DNA from: Cryobacterium arcticum
GTDB taxonomy: Bacteria > Actinomycetota > Actinomycetes > Actinomycetales > Microbacteriaceae
DNA length: 64,000 nt
Reading direction: 5' to 3'
Assembly: GCF_003185895.1 (NCBI RefSeq)
Contig: NZ_QHLY01000012.1
Span: 620,001 to 684,000 of the forward strand
The stretch's first letter is position 1. The number at the start of each line of letters is the position of its first letter. The notes beneath the pieces are model-generated. The model searched no databases. It was not told the origin of the DNA and saw only the letters and a program-made list of their open reading frames with translations. Below are positions 1 to 8,962 of this stretch, piece after piece. The position numbers and the translations under genes were made by a program.

Positions 1-261
1 GTCGGACACATTGGCCGCCGACATGGTGTGGCCGTTCTTGACGACGGCCGGGAAGCACACGCCGATCGGAAGGTCGGTGGTGCCGGCGGACACCGTCGCG
101 AGGAGCTTGCGCGTGGTCTCGATGATGTCCTGCGGGCGACCGCCCTTGGGGGTGGGCAGTTTGACGCGGTCGGAGAGCAGCGCGCCGGTGGCCACATCGA
201 CCACGGCTCCCTTGATGCCGGTTCCGCCGATATCGATGCCGATGGCAGTGGTTGAAATCAT
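1..261 (-). CDS. ppgK: Polyphosphate glucokinase, N-terminal part (3' end outside window)
   Basis: The first 87 codons run off the window edge without a stop. The reading begins MISTTAIGIDIGGTGIKGAV, a ROK-type phosphate-1 motif (DIGGTGIKG), followed by DVATGALLSDRVKLPTP and a region matching the N-terminus of actinobacterial polyphosphate/ATP glucokinases, which phosphorylate glucose in the cytoplasm using polyphosphate. The start is ATG at 261; a TAGATT hexamer lies 6 nt upstream (268-273), so the mRNA is probably leaderless. It lies 16 bp after the map stop codon on the same strand. Without the rest of the gene, another ROK kinase or regulator cannot be fully excluded. Confidence 0.85.
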   Translation of the reverse strand, partial: MISTTAIGIDIGGTGIKGAVVDVATGALLSDRVKLPTPKGGRPQDIIETTRKLLATVSAGTTDLPIGVCFPAVVKNGHTMSAANVSD

Positions 262-267
262 GCTGCC

Positions 268-273
268 AATCTA
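268..273 (-). promoter_or_regulatory. -10 element of ppgK (leaderless type)
   Basis: TAGATT on the minus strand, 6 nt before the ppgK ATG; no Shine-Dalgarno sequence fits between them. Confidence 0.55.
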
Positions 274-277
274 CCGG

Positions 278-1144
278 CTACGGCAACGTCAGGATCTCGG
301 CGCCACGCTCGGTCACGACCAGGGTGTGTTCGAACTGGGCGGTAATGCTGCGATCCCTGGTGAGCACCGTCCAGTCGTCGGCCCACATGTCCCACTCGCT
401 GGTGCCGAGGGTGAGCATCGGTTCGATGGTGAAGACCATGCCCACCTCCATCACGGTGTCGTACTGGGGCGCGGAGTCGTAGTGCGGAATGATGAGGCCG
501 GAGTGGAAGGCAGCGCCGACACCGTGCCCGGTGAAGTCCCGAACCACGCCATAACCGAACCGCTTCGCGTAGGACTCGATGGTGCGGCCGATCACATTGA
601 CCTGTCGACCGGGGGCGACGGCCTTGATACCGCGGGCCAGGGCCTCCCGGGTGCGCTCAACGAGCAGGGTGACCTCTTCGGAGGCCTCGCCCACGATGAA
701 GGTCATGTTCGAGTCGCCGTGCACACCGTTCTTGTAGGCGGTGATGTCGATGTTGACGATGTCGCCGTTCTCGAGCACGGTGTCATCGGGGATACCGTGG
801 CAGATCACTTCGTTCACCGACGAGCAGATCGACTTGGGATAGCCACGGTAGCCGAGCGTGGACGGGTAGGCGCCCTCGCGCAACACCGCCTCGTGTCCGA
901 TCCGGTCGAGTTCCTCGGTCGTGACGCCAGGCGTGACCGCCCGGCCGACCTCCTGGATGGCCGCCGCTGCGATCCGCCCGGACTCCCGGATTAACTGGAT
1001 CTGGTCGGGGGAGTACACGTCTGAACCGGTGAACGGCGCCGGCGCGGTGCGACCCACGTACTCCGGTCGAACGATGGACGAGGGAACGGAGCGGTGACTG
1101 GACACGGCTCCCGGAATGAGGTGACCGACGGAATCCTTAGGCAT
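278..1144 (-). CDS. map: Type I methionine aminopeptidase
   Basis: 288 aa. Removes the initiator methionine from nascent proteins in the cytoplasm. Metal ligands of the M24 pita-bread fold are visible: the Asp in [19 protein letters not shown], the His of FTGHGVG, and the Glu residues of FTIEPML and QFEHTLVV. The N-terminal extension beginning [12 protein letters not shown], with IVRPEYVG just after, matches the extended actinobacterial form, so ATG 1144 was chosen although the frame stays open upstream to 1279. No ribosome-binding site precedes it; instead TAAGCT lies 7 nt upstream, a leaderless arrangement. The gene is divergent from the small gene at 1157 with only 12 bp between the two start codons. 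Confidence 0.95.
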   Translation of the reverse strand: MPKDSVGHLIPGAVSSHRSVPSSIVRPEYVGRTAPAPFTGSDVYSPDQIQLIRESGRIAAAAIQEVGRAVTPGVTTEELDRIGHEAVLREGAYPSTLGYRGYPKSICSSVNEVICHGIPDDTVLENGDIVNIDITAYKNGVHGDSNMTFIVGEASEEVTLLVERTREALARGIKAVAPGRQVNVIGRTIESYAKRFGYGVVRDFTGHGVGAAFHSGLIIPHYDSAPQYDTVMEVGMVFTIEPMLTLGTSEWDMWADDWTVLTRDRSITAQFEHTLVVTERGAEILTLP

Positions 1145-1157
1145 AGGATCAAGCTTA
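1144..1157. promoter_or_regulatory. Interlocked divergent leaderless promoters of map and the small gene
   Basis: Plus strand: TAGGAT at 1144-1149, then 7 nt, then ATG at 1157. Minus strand: TAAGCT at 1157-1152, then 7 nt, then ATG at 1144. Each -10 hexamer touches the first base of the other gene's start codon, so the two polymerases would compete for the same DNA. Confidence 0.6.
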
Positions 1158-1345
1158 TGGCCGAAGATACTGAACACCAGTTCTGGTACAACATGCGCAC
1201 GGGCGCGGTGGAGAAGGGTCTGCTGTCGCCCTCGATCGACCGGGTCGGACCGTTCTCGACGTTCGACGAGGCGACCCATGCCCTCGACAAACTCCGAGCC
1301 AATAGTGCCAAATGGGCTGAGGATGACGCTGCCGACGACCGCTGA
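1157..1345 (+). CDS. Small SPOR-like protein
   Basis: 62 aa, acidic. It reads [20 protein letters not shown] and continues with a [13 protein letters not shown] segment, like the short SPOR-domain-type proteins found in many actinobacteria; the function is unknown. The pattern [11 protein letters not shown] plus a 'GP(F/Y)xTxxEA' loop is the visible basis. ATG 1157 was chosen over an upstream in-frame start at 1094 because TAGGAT lies 7 nt before it and homologues start here. It has no signal peptide or membrane segment. It is convergent with panB, whose stop is 24 bp downstream. Confidence 0.75.
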   Translation: MAEDTEHQFWYNMRTGAVEKGLLSPSIDRVGPFSTFDEATHALDKLRANSAKWAEDDAADDR

Positions 1346-1368
1346 GGCCGCCGCGTGACCGAGAGCGG

Positions 1369-2241
1369 CTACTCGTAGCTGTGCTCGGCTCCGGGGTAGG
1401 AACCGGAGTCGACGTCTGCCTTGAACGCTTGGACGGCGTCGGTGAGAACCGAACGCAGGTTGGCGTACTGGCGCACGAACCGTGGCACCCTCCCGCCGGT
1501 CAGGCCGGCGAAGTCAGTCCACACCATCAGCTGGCCGTCCACATCCGGGCCGGCGCCGACTCCGATGGTGGGAATCTCGAGCTTCTCGGTGACCATGGCG
1601 GCCACGGACGCCGGCACCATCTCCAGGACGACCGCGAATGCGCCGGCGTCCTGCACGGCCAGGGCGTCCTTGAGCAGCTGCTCTGCGCCGGCGCCGCGGC
1701 CCTGGATGATGTGCCCGCCGAGGCCGTGCTCGCTCTGCGGCGTGAAACCGATGTGTGCCATCACCGGAATCCCGGCCGACACGATGCGGGAGATCTGCTT
1801 GCGGCTGCGCACACCACCCTCGAGCTTCACCGCGTGGGCCTGGGCTTCCTTCATGAAGCGCACGGCGGTGTGCAGTGCCTCTGACGGGCCGGTCTCGTAG
1901 GTGCCGAACGGCATATCGGCCACGACGAGAGCCCGCGTGACGGCGCGGGCGACGGCACGGGTCAGGGGAATCAGTTCGTCGACGGTGACAGGCAGGGTGG
2001 TTTCGTAACCGAAGACGTTGTTTCCGGCCGAATCACCCACGAGCAGGAAGTCGATCCCGGCCTGGTCGAAGATCTGCGCGGTCAACATGTCGTAGCTGGT
2101 CAGGCCGGTTATCGGGATGCCTTGCTGCTTCGCGTTCTGGAAATGCCTGGTGCGCACCCGTTTGGGTCCGGCTGGCACGCTGGTGTACGGGTTCTGCACT
2201 TCGTGGGCGTTCGCGGCGTCGGGTGTGGCTGACTCAGGCAT
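1369..2241 (-). CDS. panB: 3-methyl-2-oxobutanoate hydroxymethyltransferase
   Basis: 290 aa, usual length for PanB. Transfers a hydroxymethyl group from methylene-tetrahydrofolate to alpha-ketoisovalerate, the first step of pantothenate synthesis. Visible family motifs are [28 protein letters not shown] (Mg-binding Asp), [10 protein letters not shown] and VLEMVP (catalytic Glu). ATG 2241 was preferred to the upstream ATG at 2277 because TACACT lies exactly 6 nt before it and no Shine-Dalgarno is present at either site. The following genes are divergent (glnA2), so panB is transcribed alone; panC is not in the window. Confidence 0.95.
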   Translation of the reverse strand: MPESATPDAANAHEVQNPYTSVPAGPKRVRTRHFQNAKQQGIPITGLTSYDMLTAQIFDQAGIDFLLVGDSAGNNVFGYETTLPVTVDELIPLTRAVARAVTRALVVADMPFGTYETGPSEALHTAVRFMKEAQAHAVKLEGGVRSRKQISRIVSAGIPVMAHIGFTPQSEHGLGGHIIQGRGAGAEQLLKDALAVQDAGAFAVVLEMVPASVAAMVTEKLEIPTIGVGAGPDVDGQLMVWTDFAGLTGGRVPRFVRQYANLRSVLTDAVQAFKADVDSGSYPGAEHSYE

Positions 2242-2247
2242 GTGCTC

Positions 2248-2253
2248 AGTGTA
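2248..2253 (-). promoter_or_regulatory. -10 element of panB (leaderless type)
   Basis: TACACT on the minus strand, 6 nt before the panB ATG at 2241. Confidence 0.55.
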
Positions 2254-2325
2254 CCCAGCGCCGGATTCCGCAGTCATTCGTCGCCGCGATCAGCCCGTTT
2301 TCGCCCGCGAGCTCGTGGCAGCCGG

Positions 2326-2331
2326 TAGCCT
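2326..2331 (+). promoter_or_regulatory. Candidate -10 of glnA2
   Basis: TAGCCT, 23 nt before the glnA2 ATG. This leaves room for a short leader with the AAAGG ribosome-binding site at 2344-2348. No clear -35 element was seen. Confidence 0.35.
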
Positions 2332-2354
2332 AGGGGTAACAAGAAAGGGCGTGG

Positions 2355-3692
2355 ATGGACAAGCAGCGCGACTTCGTTCTTCGGACTATCGAGGAACGGG
2401 GCATCAAGTTCATTCGACTATGGTTCACCGACGTGGTTGGCACCCTGAAGTCGGTCGCCATCGCGCCCGCAGAGGTTGAGGGTGCATTCGCGGAGGGCCT
2501 GGGCTTCGATGGTTCGGCGATCGAGGGATTGACCCGGTCGTTCGAGGCCGACGTATTGGCGCATCCGGACCCCACCACGTTCCAGATCCTGCCCTGGCGC
2601 GGCGAGATCGACCCGACCGCCCGCATGTTCTGCGACATCACCACGCCGGATGGCCAGCCCGCCGTCGCCGACCCGCGCAACGTGCTCAAGCGCACGCTGG
2701 CGAAGGCCGCCGAGCGCGGGTTCACCTTCTACACCCACCCTGAGATCGAGTTCTACCTGCTCAAGTCGTCGAAGTTCGGCAAGAACGGGCCCGTTCCCGT
2801 CGACTCGGCCGGGTACTTCGACAACGTTCCGGGCGGCACCGCCCACGACTTCCGCCGTCGGTCGGTGCGCATGCTCGAGGACCTCGGCATCTCGGTGGAG
2901 TTCAGCCACCACGAGGCCGGTCCCGGCCAGAACGAGATCGACCTGCGTTACGCAGACGCGCTTACCACCGCGGACAACATCATGACCTTCCGCACGGTGA
3001 TCAAGGAGGTGGCCATCGAGCAGGGCGTCTACGCGACCTTCATGCCCAAGCCGCTCTCCGACCAGCCCGGATCCGGCATGCACACCCACCTCTCCCTGTT
3101 CGAAGGCGACACCAACGCCTTCTACGAGGCCGGTGCGCAGTACCAGCTCTCCACCACCGGCCGGCAGTTCATCGCCGGGCTGCTCCGGCACGCGCCGGAG
3201 ATCACCGCCGTGACCAACCAGTTCGTGAACTCCTACAAGCGCCTCTGGGGCGGCGACGAGGCGCCCAGTTTCGTCTGCTGGGGCCACAACAACCGGTCAG
3301 CGCTCATCCGGGTTCCGCTCTACAAACCCAACAAGGGCCAGAGCTCACGGATCGAGTACCGGGCCATCGACTCCGCAGCGAACCCGTATCTCGCGTACTC
3401 GCTCATGCTGGCCGCCGGGCTGAAGGGCATCGAGGAGGGCTACGAGCTTCCGCCCGAAGCTGAAGACAACGTCTGGGGGCTCAGCGACACCGAACGGCGC
3501 GCGCTGGGTTACCACCAGTTGCCGGCCAGCCTCGACCACGCGATCCAGTACATGGAAGAGTCCGAACTGGTCGCCGAGACCCTGGGTGAACACGTCTTCA
3601 ACTACGTGCTCCTGAACAAGCGCCAGGAATGGCGTGAGTACCGTTCGCAGGTCACCCCGTTCGAGCTCAACAAGAACCTCGAGATGCTCTAG
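2355..3692 (+). CDS. glnA2: Glutamine synthetase, GlnA2-type
   Basis: 445 aa class I glutamine synthetase of the GlnA2 subgroup (ATP + Glu + NH4 to Gln). The N-terminal beta-grasp holds FTDVVGTLKSVAIAP; LGFDGSAIEG follows; the catalytic domain has HHEAGPGQNEID, GSGMHTHLSL, NRSALIRVP and IEYRAIDSAANPYLA. It is about 30 aa shorter than the adenylylated GlnA1 copy at 6864-8288. Upstream AAAGG supports ATG 2355. The gene is followed after 27 bp by glnE in the same direction, the arrangement known from mycobacteria. Whether this enzyme is itself adenylylated is not evident from sequence: a GYELPPE stretch sits at the corresponding place but the context differs from GlnA1. Confidence 0.93.
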   Translation: MDKQRDFVLRTIEERGIKFIRLWFTDVVGTLKSVAIAPAEVEGAFAEGLGFDGSAIEGLTRSFEADVLAHPDPTTFQILPWRGEIDPTARMFCDITTPDGQPAVADPRNVLKRTLAKAAERGFTFYTHPEIEFYLLKSSKFGKNGPVPVDSAGYFDNVPGGTAHDFRRRSVRMLEDLGISVEFSHHEAGPGQNEIDLRYADALTTADNIMTFRTVIKEVAIEQGVYATFMPKPLSDQPGSGMHTHLSLFEGDTNAFYEAGAQYQLSTTGRQFIAGLLRHAPEITAVTNQFVNSYKRLWGGDEAPSFVCWGHNNRSALIRVPLYKPNKGQSSRIEYRAIDSAANPYLAYSLMLAAGLKGIEEGYELPPEAEDNVWGLSDTERRALGYHQLPASLDHAIQYMEESELVAETLGEHVFNYVLLNKRQEWREYRSQVTPFELNKNLEML

Positions 3693-3719
3693 GGGCCGAC
3701 TTTCGGAACGGGCGCGAAA

Positions 3720-6700
3720 ATGGCGAGAGAACAGCTGACCCTGACCGACCTCGCCCGGGTCGGCTTCGCCGACCTCGGGGAGGCCAGGGCACGGCTCGAC
3801 GAAGTCAGTGAGCTCGGTGGGCCGGACCAGGCCGATCTGTTCCCGCTTCTGAGCCGCGCGGCGAACCCCGATGCGGCGCTCTTCGCCGTGCTGTCGCTGG
3901 TGCGGCAGGCGCCGGCGGAGTTCGCCGGCCTGCGCCGTCATCCGGGCGCGCTGCAGCGCCTGGTGCTGGTGACGGGGGCGTCCACCGGGCTGACCGAGTT
4001 CTTCCTGCGCCACCCGGCCGAGCTGGCGGTGTTGCACGAGAAGACCACGGCCCTGCCCGGGCTCGCCGACCTCACCGCCGATCTGCTCGAGTCAGTGTCG
4101 GCGACCGGGGGATTCGCCCGGGTCGTCGAGGATGCCGGCTGGGTGGCGCTGCGGGTGCGGTACCGCCGCCGCCTCGCCGAACTGGCCGCGTATGACCTTG
4201 AGCTGGCCGACCCGCTCGGCGGGCTCGACCGGATCGCCCGGCAGCTGGCCCATCTCGCGGCGGCCGCGCTCGAGGCATCCCTCGCCGTCGCCAGGGGAAT
4301 GATCAGCAGCGATGTCGCGGCCCACGGGATCTTCGCCACCGAGCAGGTTCGGCTGACCAAGCTGGCGATCATCGGCATGGGCAAGGCCGGCGCCGGCGAA
4401 CTCAACTATGTCAGCGACGTCGACGTGATCTTCGTCGCCGAGGGCGACGAGGCCGCCGGGCTGGAAACCGGCCGCGCGGTCGACATCGCCACCCGGCTTG
4501 CGATCCTGACCATGCGCGGGCTGAACCAACCCAGTCTCGAGCCCGAACTGTGGGAGGTCGACCCCAACCTCCGGCCTGAGGGCAAGTCAGGGGCGCTGGT
4601 GCGCTCCCTCGAATCCCACATCGCCTATTACGACCGGTGGGCCAAGAGCTGGGAATTCCAGGCGCTGCTGAAGGCTCGGCCGCTGGCCGGCGATCTCGAA
4701 CTCGGCGCCAGGTATGTTTCCGCCGTCGCACCGAAGGTGTGGACGAGCGCCAGCCGGGAGAACTTCGTCGAGTCTGTGCAGCGGATGCGCGAACGCGTAA
4801 CCAGCAACATCCCGGCCGACGAAGTGGCCGTGCAGCTCAAGCTCGGCCCCGGGGGGCTCAGGGACATCGAATTCACCGTGCAACTGCTGCAGTTGGTGCA
4901 CGGCCAGGCCGACCCCGACGTGCGGCAGCCCGGTACCCTCCCCGCTCTCGCCGCCCTGGCCGACTCCGGCTACGTCGGCCGGGCCGAGGCGGCGGAGTTC
5001 GCCGAGGACTACCGGATGCTGCGCCTGATGGAGCACCGGCTGCAGCTGGACCGGCTGCGCCGCACCCATCTCCTTCCCCGCGACGAGGCCGGGCTGCGGG
5101 TGCTCGCGCGCGCCACCGGGCTCGCTACCAGCGCCGCGGCGCTGTCCGCCCGGTGGGAAGAGACCAAGCACCGGGTGCGTGGGCTGCACGAGCGCCTGTT
5201 TTACCGTCCGCTGTTGTCGGCGGTGGCCGCCCTGCCCGCAGAAGGACTGAACCTGACCAGTGCGCAGGCCGAGGCGCGGTTGGCGGCGATCGGCTTCCGC
5301 AACACCAAGGGCGCGCTGGCGCACATCGCTGCCCTCACCAGCGGTGTGTCCAGGCGCGCGACCATTCAACAGCACCTGCTGCCCGTCCTGCTGCAGTGGC
5401 TCTCCGACGGCGCCGACCCCGACTACGGCCTGCTCGCGTTCCGGCGGTTGAGTGACAGCCTCGGGTCGACCTACTGGTTCCTGCGCATGTTGCGGGATTC
5501 CTCGGGAGCCGCCGAACGGCTGACCAGGGTGCTTTCCGCGTCCCGATTCGTCGGTGAACTGTTCGAGACCATCCCGGAGGCGGTGGCCTGGCTCGAGCAC
5601 GACGACGAACTACGGCCACGGCCGCTCGCTGTGCTGCAGGACGAAGCCCGTGCGGTGCTGGCCAGACACGGCAGCCCCGATGCGGCCGCGTCCATCCTGC
5701 GTGCCAGCCGGCGTCGGGAGATGCTGCGCCTGGCCCTCTCCGCGATCCTCGGCCGGACCACCATCGATGAGCTCGCGTCCGGCCTCACCGACATCACGAC
5801 CGTGATCATCCAGGGTGTGCTCGGCGCCATCCGTGGCACCGGTCTCACCGGCGACGACGGACCGCTCGCTCCGGACGGCATCGAGTTCGCGGTGATCGCG
5901 ATGGGCCGGTACGGGGGAGCGGAGCTGGGCTTCGGGTCAGACGCCGACGTCATGTTCGTCTTCAGGCCCGCCACGTTGGATGGCGGCGCCGCACACGACA
6001 GGGCGACCTTCCTGGTGCGCGAGCTGAACCGGCTCACCGAGGACAACCGACTGCCGTTCGACCTCGACATCGGGTTGCGGCCCGAGGGCAAGAACGGTGC
6101 CGTCGTGCGCTCCCTCGACTCCTACCAGGCCTACTACCGGCGGTGGTCGCTGACCTGGGAAGCCCAGGCGCTGCTCCGGGCCCACGGGGTCGCGGGGGAG
6201 CCGGCGCTGCTGGAGAGCTTTCACGCCGTGATGGACACCGTGCGCTACCCGGTGGCAATCAGCGACCAGGACGTGCGGGAGATCAAGCGCATCAAGGCGA
6301 GGGTGGAGAACGAACGCCTGCCCCAGGGTGCAGACCCCAACCGGCACCTGAAACTGGGCCGCGGGTCCCTTTCCGATGTCGAGTGGTTCGTGCAGCTGCT
6401 GCAACTGCAGTACGCGGCCACGATTCCGGCCCTCCGCACGACCTCGACCCTCGACGCCCTCGCCGAAGCCACCAAGAACGGGCTCGTCGCCGAAACCGAG
6501 GCGGCGACGTTGCGGGCGGCGTGGCTGTTCGCCTCCAGATGCCGCTCGGCGATCACCCTGTGGACGAACAAGACCGCAGACGTGTTGCCCAGCGACCGGA
6601 TGCAGCTCGACGGGGTGGCGCGCATGATGGAATACCCGCCGGGTTCCGCGAACCGGCTCGAGGAGGACTACCTGTCGGTCACTCGTCGCGCCCGCGCGGT

Positions 6701-6755
6701 CTTCGAGCGCCGGTTCTACGGCCCGGTCGATCGCCCCGGCGCCTTCTCTGGTTAG
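3720..6755 (+). CDS. glnE: Glutamine synthetase adenylyltransferase / adenylyl-removing enzyme
   Basis: 1011 aa, the usual length for actinobacterial GlnE. It has two nucleotidyltransferase halves. The first (residues about 221-240) has GMGKAGAGELNY then SDVDVIFVAEG; the second (about 727-745) has AMGRYGGAELGFGSDADV. Each carries the metal-binding SDxD. By family, the N-terminal half removes AMP from and the C-terminal half attaches AMP to the conserved tyrosine of GlnA1. Repeated R-P-E-G-K motifs (LRPEGKSGALVRS and LRPEGKNGAVVRS) follow each core. The gene lies 27 bp behind glnA2, with no strong ribosome-binding site, and converges on its substrate gene glnA1 across a shared terminator. Confidence 0.95.
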   Translation: MAREQLTLTDLARVGFADLGEARARLDEVSELGGPDQADLFPLLSRAANPDAALFAVLSLVRQAPAEFAGLRRHPGALQRLVLVTGASTGLTEFFLRHPAELAVLHEKTTALPGLADLTADLLESVSATGGFARVVEDAGWVALRVRYRRRLAELAAYDLELADPLGGLDRIARQLAHLAAAALEASLAVARGMISSDVAAHGIFATEQVRLTKLAIIGMGKAGAGELNYVSDVDVIFVAEGDEAAGLETGRAVDIATRLAILTMRGLNQPSLEPELWEVDPNLRPEGKSGALVRSLESHIAYYDRWAKSWEFQALLKARPLAGDLELGARYVSAVAPKVWTSASRENFVESVQRMRERVTSNIPADEVAVQLKLGPGGLRDIEFTVQLLQLVHGQADPDVRQPGTLPALAALADSGYVGRAEAAEFAEDYRMLRLMEHRLQLDRLRRTHLLPRDEAGLRVLARATGLATSAAALSARWEETKHRVRGLHERLFYRPLLSAVAALPAEGLNLTSAQAEARLAAIGFRNTKGALAHIAALTSGVSRRATIQQHLLPVLLQWLSDGADPDYGLLAFRRLSDSLGSTYWFLRMLRDSSGAAERLTRVLSASRFVGELFETIPEAVAWLEHDDELRPRPLAVLQDEARAVLARHGSPDAAASILRASRRREMLRLALSAILGRTTIDELASGLTDITTVIIQGVLGAIRGTGLTGDDGPLAPDGIEFAVIAMGRYGGAELGFGSDADVMFVFRPATLDGGAAHDRATFLVRELNRLTEDNRLPFDLDIGLRPEGKNGAVVRSLDSYQAYYRRWSLTWEAQALLRAHGVAGEPALLESFHAVMDTVRYPVAISDQDVREIKRIKARVENERLPQGADPNRHLKLGRGSLSDVEWFVQLLQLQYAATIPALRTTSTLDALAEATKNGLVAETEAATLRAAWLFASRCRSAITLWTNKTADVLPSDRMQLDGVARMMEYPPGSANRLEEDYLSVTRRARAVFERRFYGPVDRPGAFSG

Positions 6756-6803
6756 GCGTCGCCGCCGCGCGCCACCGCGATTCACGTGCGTTCGGCTTAA
6801 CAG

Positions 6804-6839
6804 CGACGGGGCCGCAACCAGTTGGTTGCGGCCCCGTCG
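6804..6839. terminator. Bidirectional terminator between glnE and glnA1
   Basis: Perfect 17-bp inverted repeat (left arm 6804-6820, right arm 6823-6839), very GC-rich. Neither side has a clear T-tract. It lies between convergent genes. Confidence 0.8.
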
Positions 6840-6863
6840 GGGTTCCGGTTGCCCGGGTGTGGA

Positions 6864-8288
6864 TTAGACGCCGTAGTACAGTTCGAACTCGAACGGGTGC
6901 GGGCGCTGGGCGAGGGGCTTGATTTCCTTCTCGCGCTTGTAGTCGATCCAGGTCTCGATCAGTTCGGGCGTGAAGACGTTGCCGGCGAGCAGGAAGTCGT
7001 GGTCGGCCTCCAGCGCCTTGAGCGCCTCCTCGAGCGACGCGGGAACCTGCGGGATGTTCTTGGCCTCTTCGGGCGGCAGCTCGTAGAGGTCCTTGTCGAC
7101 GGGTTCGTGCGGCTCGATGCGGTTCTTGATGCCGTCCAGGCCGGCCATCAGCTGCGCGGCGAACGCCAGGTACGGGTTTCCGGATGCGTCGGGAGCGCGG
7201 AACTCGAGGCGCTTGGCCTTCGGGTTCGTGCCGGTGATCGGGATGCGGATCGAGGCGGAGCGGTTACCGGCCGAGTAGACCAGGTTGACCGGTGCTTCGA
7301 AGCCGGGGACCAGGCGGTGGTAGGAGTTGACGCTCGGGTTGGTGAACGCGAGCACAGCCGGGGCGTGCTTGAGCAGGCCACCGATGTACCAGCGGGCGAT
7401 GTCGGAGAGTCCGCCGTAGCCGGCCTCGTCGTAGAAGAGCGGCTTGCCGTCTGCCCAGAGGGACTGGTGGGTGTGCATACCGGAGCCGTTGTCACCGAAG
7501 AGCGGCTTGGGCATGAAGGTGGCGGTCTTGCCCCACTCGTGTGCGGTGTTCTTGACGATGTACTTGAACTTGAGCAGGTCGTCGGCAGCGTGCACCATGG
7601 TGTCGAACTTGTAGTTGATCTCGCCCTGGCCGCCGGTGCCCACCTCGTGGTGGCTGCGCTCGAGCACGAGGCCCGCGTCGATCAGCTTGAGGCAGATGTC
7701 GTCGCGCAGGTCGGCGTGCTGGTCGACCGGGCTGACCGGGAAGTAGCCGCCTTTGAACGGCGTCTTGTTGGCGAGGTTGCCGCCCTCTTCCTTGCGGCCC
7801 GAGTTCCAGGCACCCTCGCTGGAGTCCACCGAATAGAAGCTGGTGTGCTGGTTGACCTCGTAGCGCACGTCATCGAAGATGTAGAACTCTGCCTCGGAGC
7901 CGAAGAACGCGGTGTCGCCGATGCCGGTGGACGCGAGGTACTTCTCGGCCTTCTTGGCGACCTGGCGCGGGTCCTTGGAGTAGATCTCGCCGTTGCGCGG
8001 GTTGTAGATGTCGAACAGCATGATCAGGGTGCGCTCGGCGCGGAAGGCGTCGATGTAGGCGCTGGTGACATCCGGGATGAGCTGCATGTCGGATTCGTGG
8101 ATGGAGGCGAAGCCACGGATCGACGAACCGTCGAACATCTGGCCGACCGTGAAGAAGTCCTCGTCGACCGTCGACGCGGGAATGTTGAAGTGCTGCTGCA
8201 CCCCCGGCAGGTCGGTAAATCGGAGATCAAGGAACTTGACATCGGTGTCCTTGATGAAGGCGAGCACTTCGGACGAATCGCGGAACAT
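6864..8288 (-). CDS. glnA: Glutamine synthetase type I (GlnA1)
   Basis: 474 aa, standard length for GSI-beta, the main ammonium-assimilating enzyme. Motifs include [57 protein letters not shown] and [15 protein letters not shown]. Close to residue 400 is [10 protein letters not shown], the tyrosine loop adenylylated by GlnE in this subgroup. A GGAG ribosome-binding site 9 nt upstream fixes ATG 8288. The promoter region carries a four-pentamer GlnR-like box (8367-8404), so expression is probably controlled by nitrogen status, and activity by the neighbouring GlnE. The gene is divergent from the RDD-family gene. Confidence 0.97.
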   Translation of the reverse strand: MFRDSSEVLAFIKDTDVKFLDLRFTDLPGVQQHFNIPASTVDEDFFTVGQMFDGSSIRGFASIHESDMQLIPDVTSAYIDAFRAERTLIMLFDIYNPRNGEIYSKDPRQVAKKAEKYLASTGIGDTAFFGSEAEFYIFDDVRYEVNQHTSFYSVDSSEGAWNSGRKEEGGNLANKTPFKGGYFPVSPVDQHADLRDDICLKLIDAGLVLERSHHEVGTGGQGEINYKFDTMVHAADDLLKFKYIVKNTAHEWGKTATFMPKPLFGDNGSGMHTHQSLWADGKPLFYDEAGYGGLSDIARWYIGGLLKHAPAVLAFTNPSVNSYHRLVPGFEAPVNLVYSAGNRSASIRIPITGTNPKAKRLEFRAPDASGNPYLAFAAQLMAGLDGIKNRIEPHEPVDKDLYELPPEEAKNIPQVPASLEEALKALEADHDFLLAGNVFTPELIETWIDYKREKEIKPLAQRPHPFEFELYYGV

Positions 8289-8366
8289 GCGGTTTTACTC
8301 CAAACGACGTAGGCGTGGGTGACTATGTGTCGCACACTGCGGCTCCCCCGAGACTATTACGGGGGC

Positions 8367-8404
8367 GTTACTCAAGAATGACGCTTATGTTTCCGCAATG
8401 TTAC
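8367..8404 (-). promoter_or_regulatory. GlnR-type operator upstream of glnA1
   Basis: Read toward glnA1 there are four pentamers, GTAAC, GAAAC, GTCAT and GTAAC, each separated by exactly 6 nt (an 11-bp period over 38 bp). This matches the established actinobacterial GlnR pattern of gTnAc-n6-GaAAc repeated twice. The near end is 79 bp upstream of the glnA1 start. No glnR gene is in the window, so the binding protein is inferred. Confidence 0.7.
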
Positions 8405-8420
8405 AGCGAGCCGCTCCCGG

Positions 8421-8426
8421 TACACT
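8421..8426 (+). promoter_or_regulatory. -10 element of the RDD gene (leaderless type)
   Basis: TACACT, 6 nt before the GTG start at 8433 and 16 bp beyond the GlnR-like box. The same factor could affect both genes. Confidence 0.5.
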
Positions 8427-8432
8427 GATCGG

Positions 8433-8876
8433 GTGAATTCGACGCCTCCTGGACCCACCACTTTCGGGCAGCTGCCGCCCAGTTCCTGGCCGGGGGAGCG
8501 CCTCGGCCTGCCCCGCACCGGCTCACATTCCGTGGGCCGGGTGGGCCGCCGGATCGGCGCACTGGTCATCGACTGGGCGATCGCGGTCGCACTGACCTGC
8601 GTATTGTTCGGCTACACGCTGCTCAACTACGACGGCTTCGTCGTGTTGGCGATCTTCGTTCTCCTGCAGGCGCTGCAGCTGGCGGTGTTCGGCTGGAGCG
8701 CCGGCCACCGCCTGGTGGGTCTTCGCCTGATCACCATCACCGGCGGCAGGGTCGGCCTGTGGCGTCCCGTCGTCCGGTCGCTGCTCCTCGGCCTGGCCGT
8801 GCCCGCCCTGGTCTGGGATTCGGACCAGCGTGGCTTCCACGACAAGATCGCTGGCACGGTGCTCATCCGGCGCTAG
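8433..8876 (+). CDS. RDD family membrane protein
   Basis: 147 aa with an RDD domain. VGRRIGALVIDWAIAVAL carries the Arg and Asp that name the family, then hydrophobic segments at about residues 45-64, 68-86 and 108-124, and a closing WDSDQRGFHDKIAGTVLI typical of RDD proteins. Integral membrane protein; the function is unknown (some family members affect ion exchange). The start is GTG, with TACACT 6 nt before it and no ribosome-binding site, so probably leaderless. RDD genes commonly sit beside glnA in actinobacteria; a role in nitrogen metabolism is only contextual. Confidence 0.88.
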   Translation: MNSTPPGPTTFGQLPPSSWPGERLGLPRTGSHSVGRVGRRIGALVIDWAIAVALTCVLFGYTLLNYDGFVVLAIFVLLQALQLAVFGWSAGHRLVGLRLITITGGRVGLWRPVVRSLLLGLAVPALVWDSDQRGFHDKIAGTVLIRR

Positions 8877-8895
8877 TCGACGCCGCAGACGAAAA

Positions 8896-8927
8896 AGAAG
8901 GGCACGGGATCTCTCCCGTGCCCTTCT
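8896..8927. terminator. Bidirectional terminator between RDD gene and DUF4191 gene
   Basis: 14-bp perfect stem (8896-8909 with 8914-8927) and a 4-nt loop, between convergent genes; A-rich on the left flank. Confidence 0.8.
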
Positions 8928-8962
8928 CTCGTCTGTCCTGCTGTCGGCCGAGGCCGGTGTGA

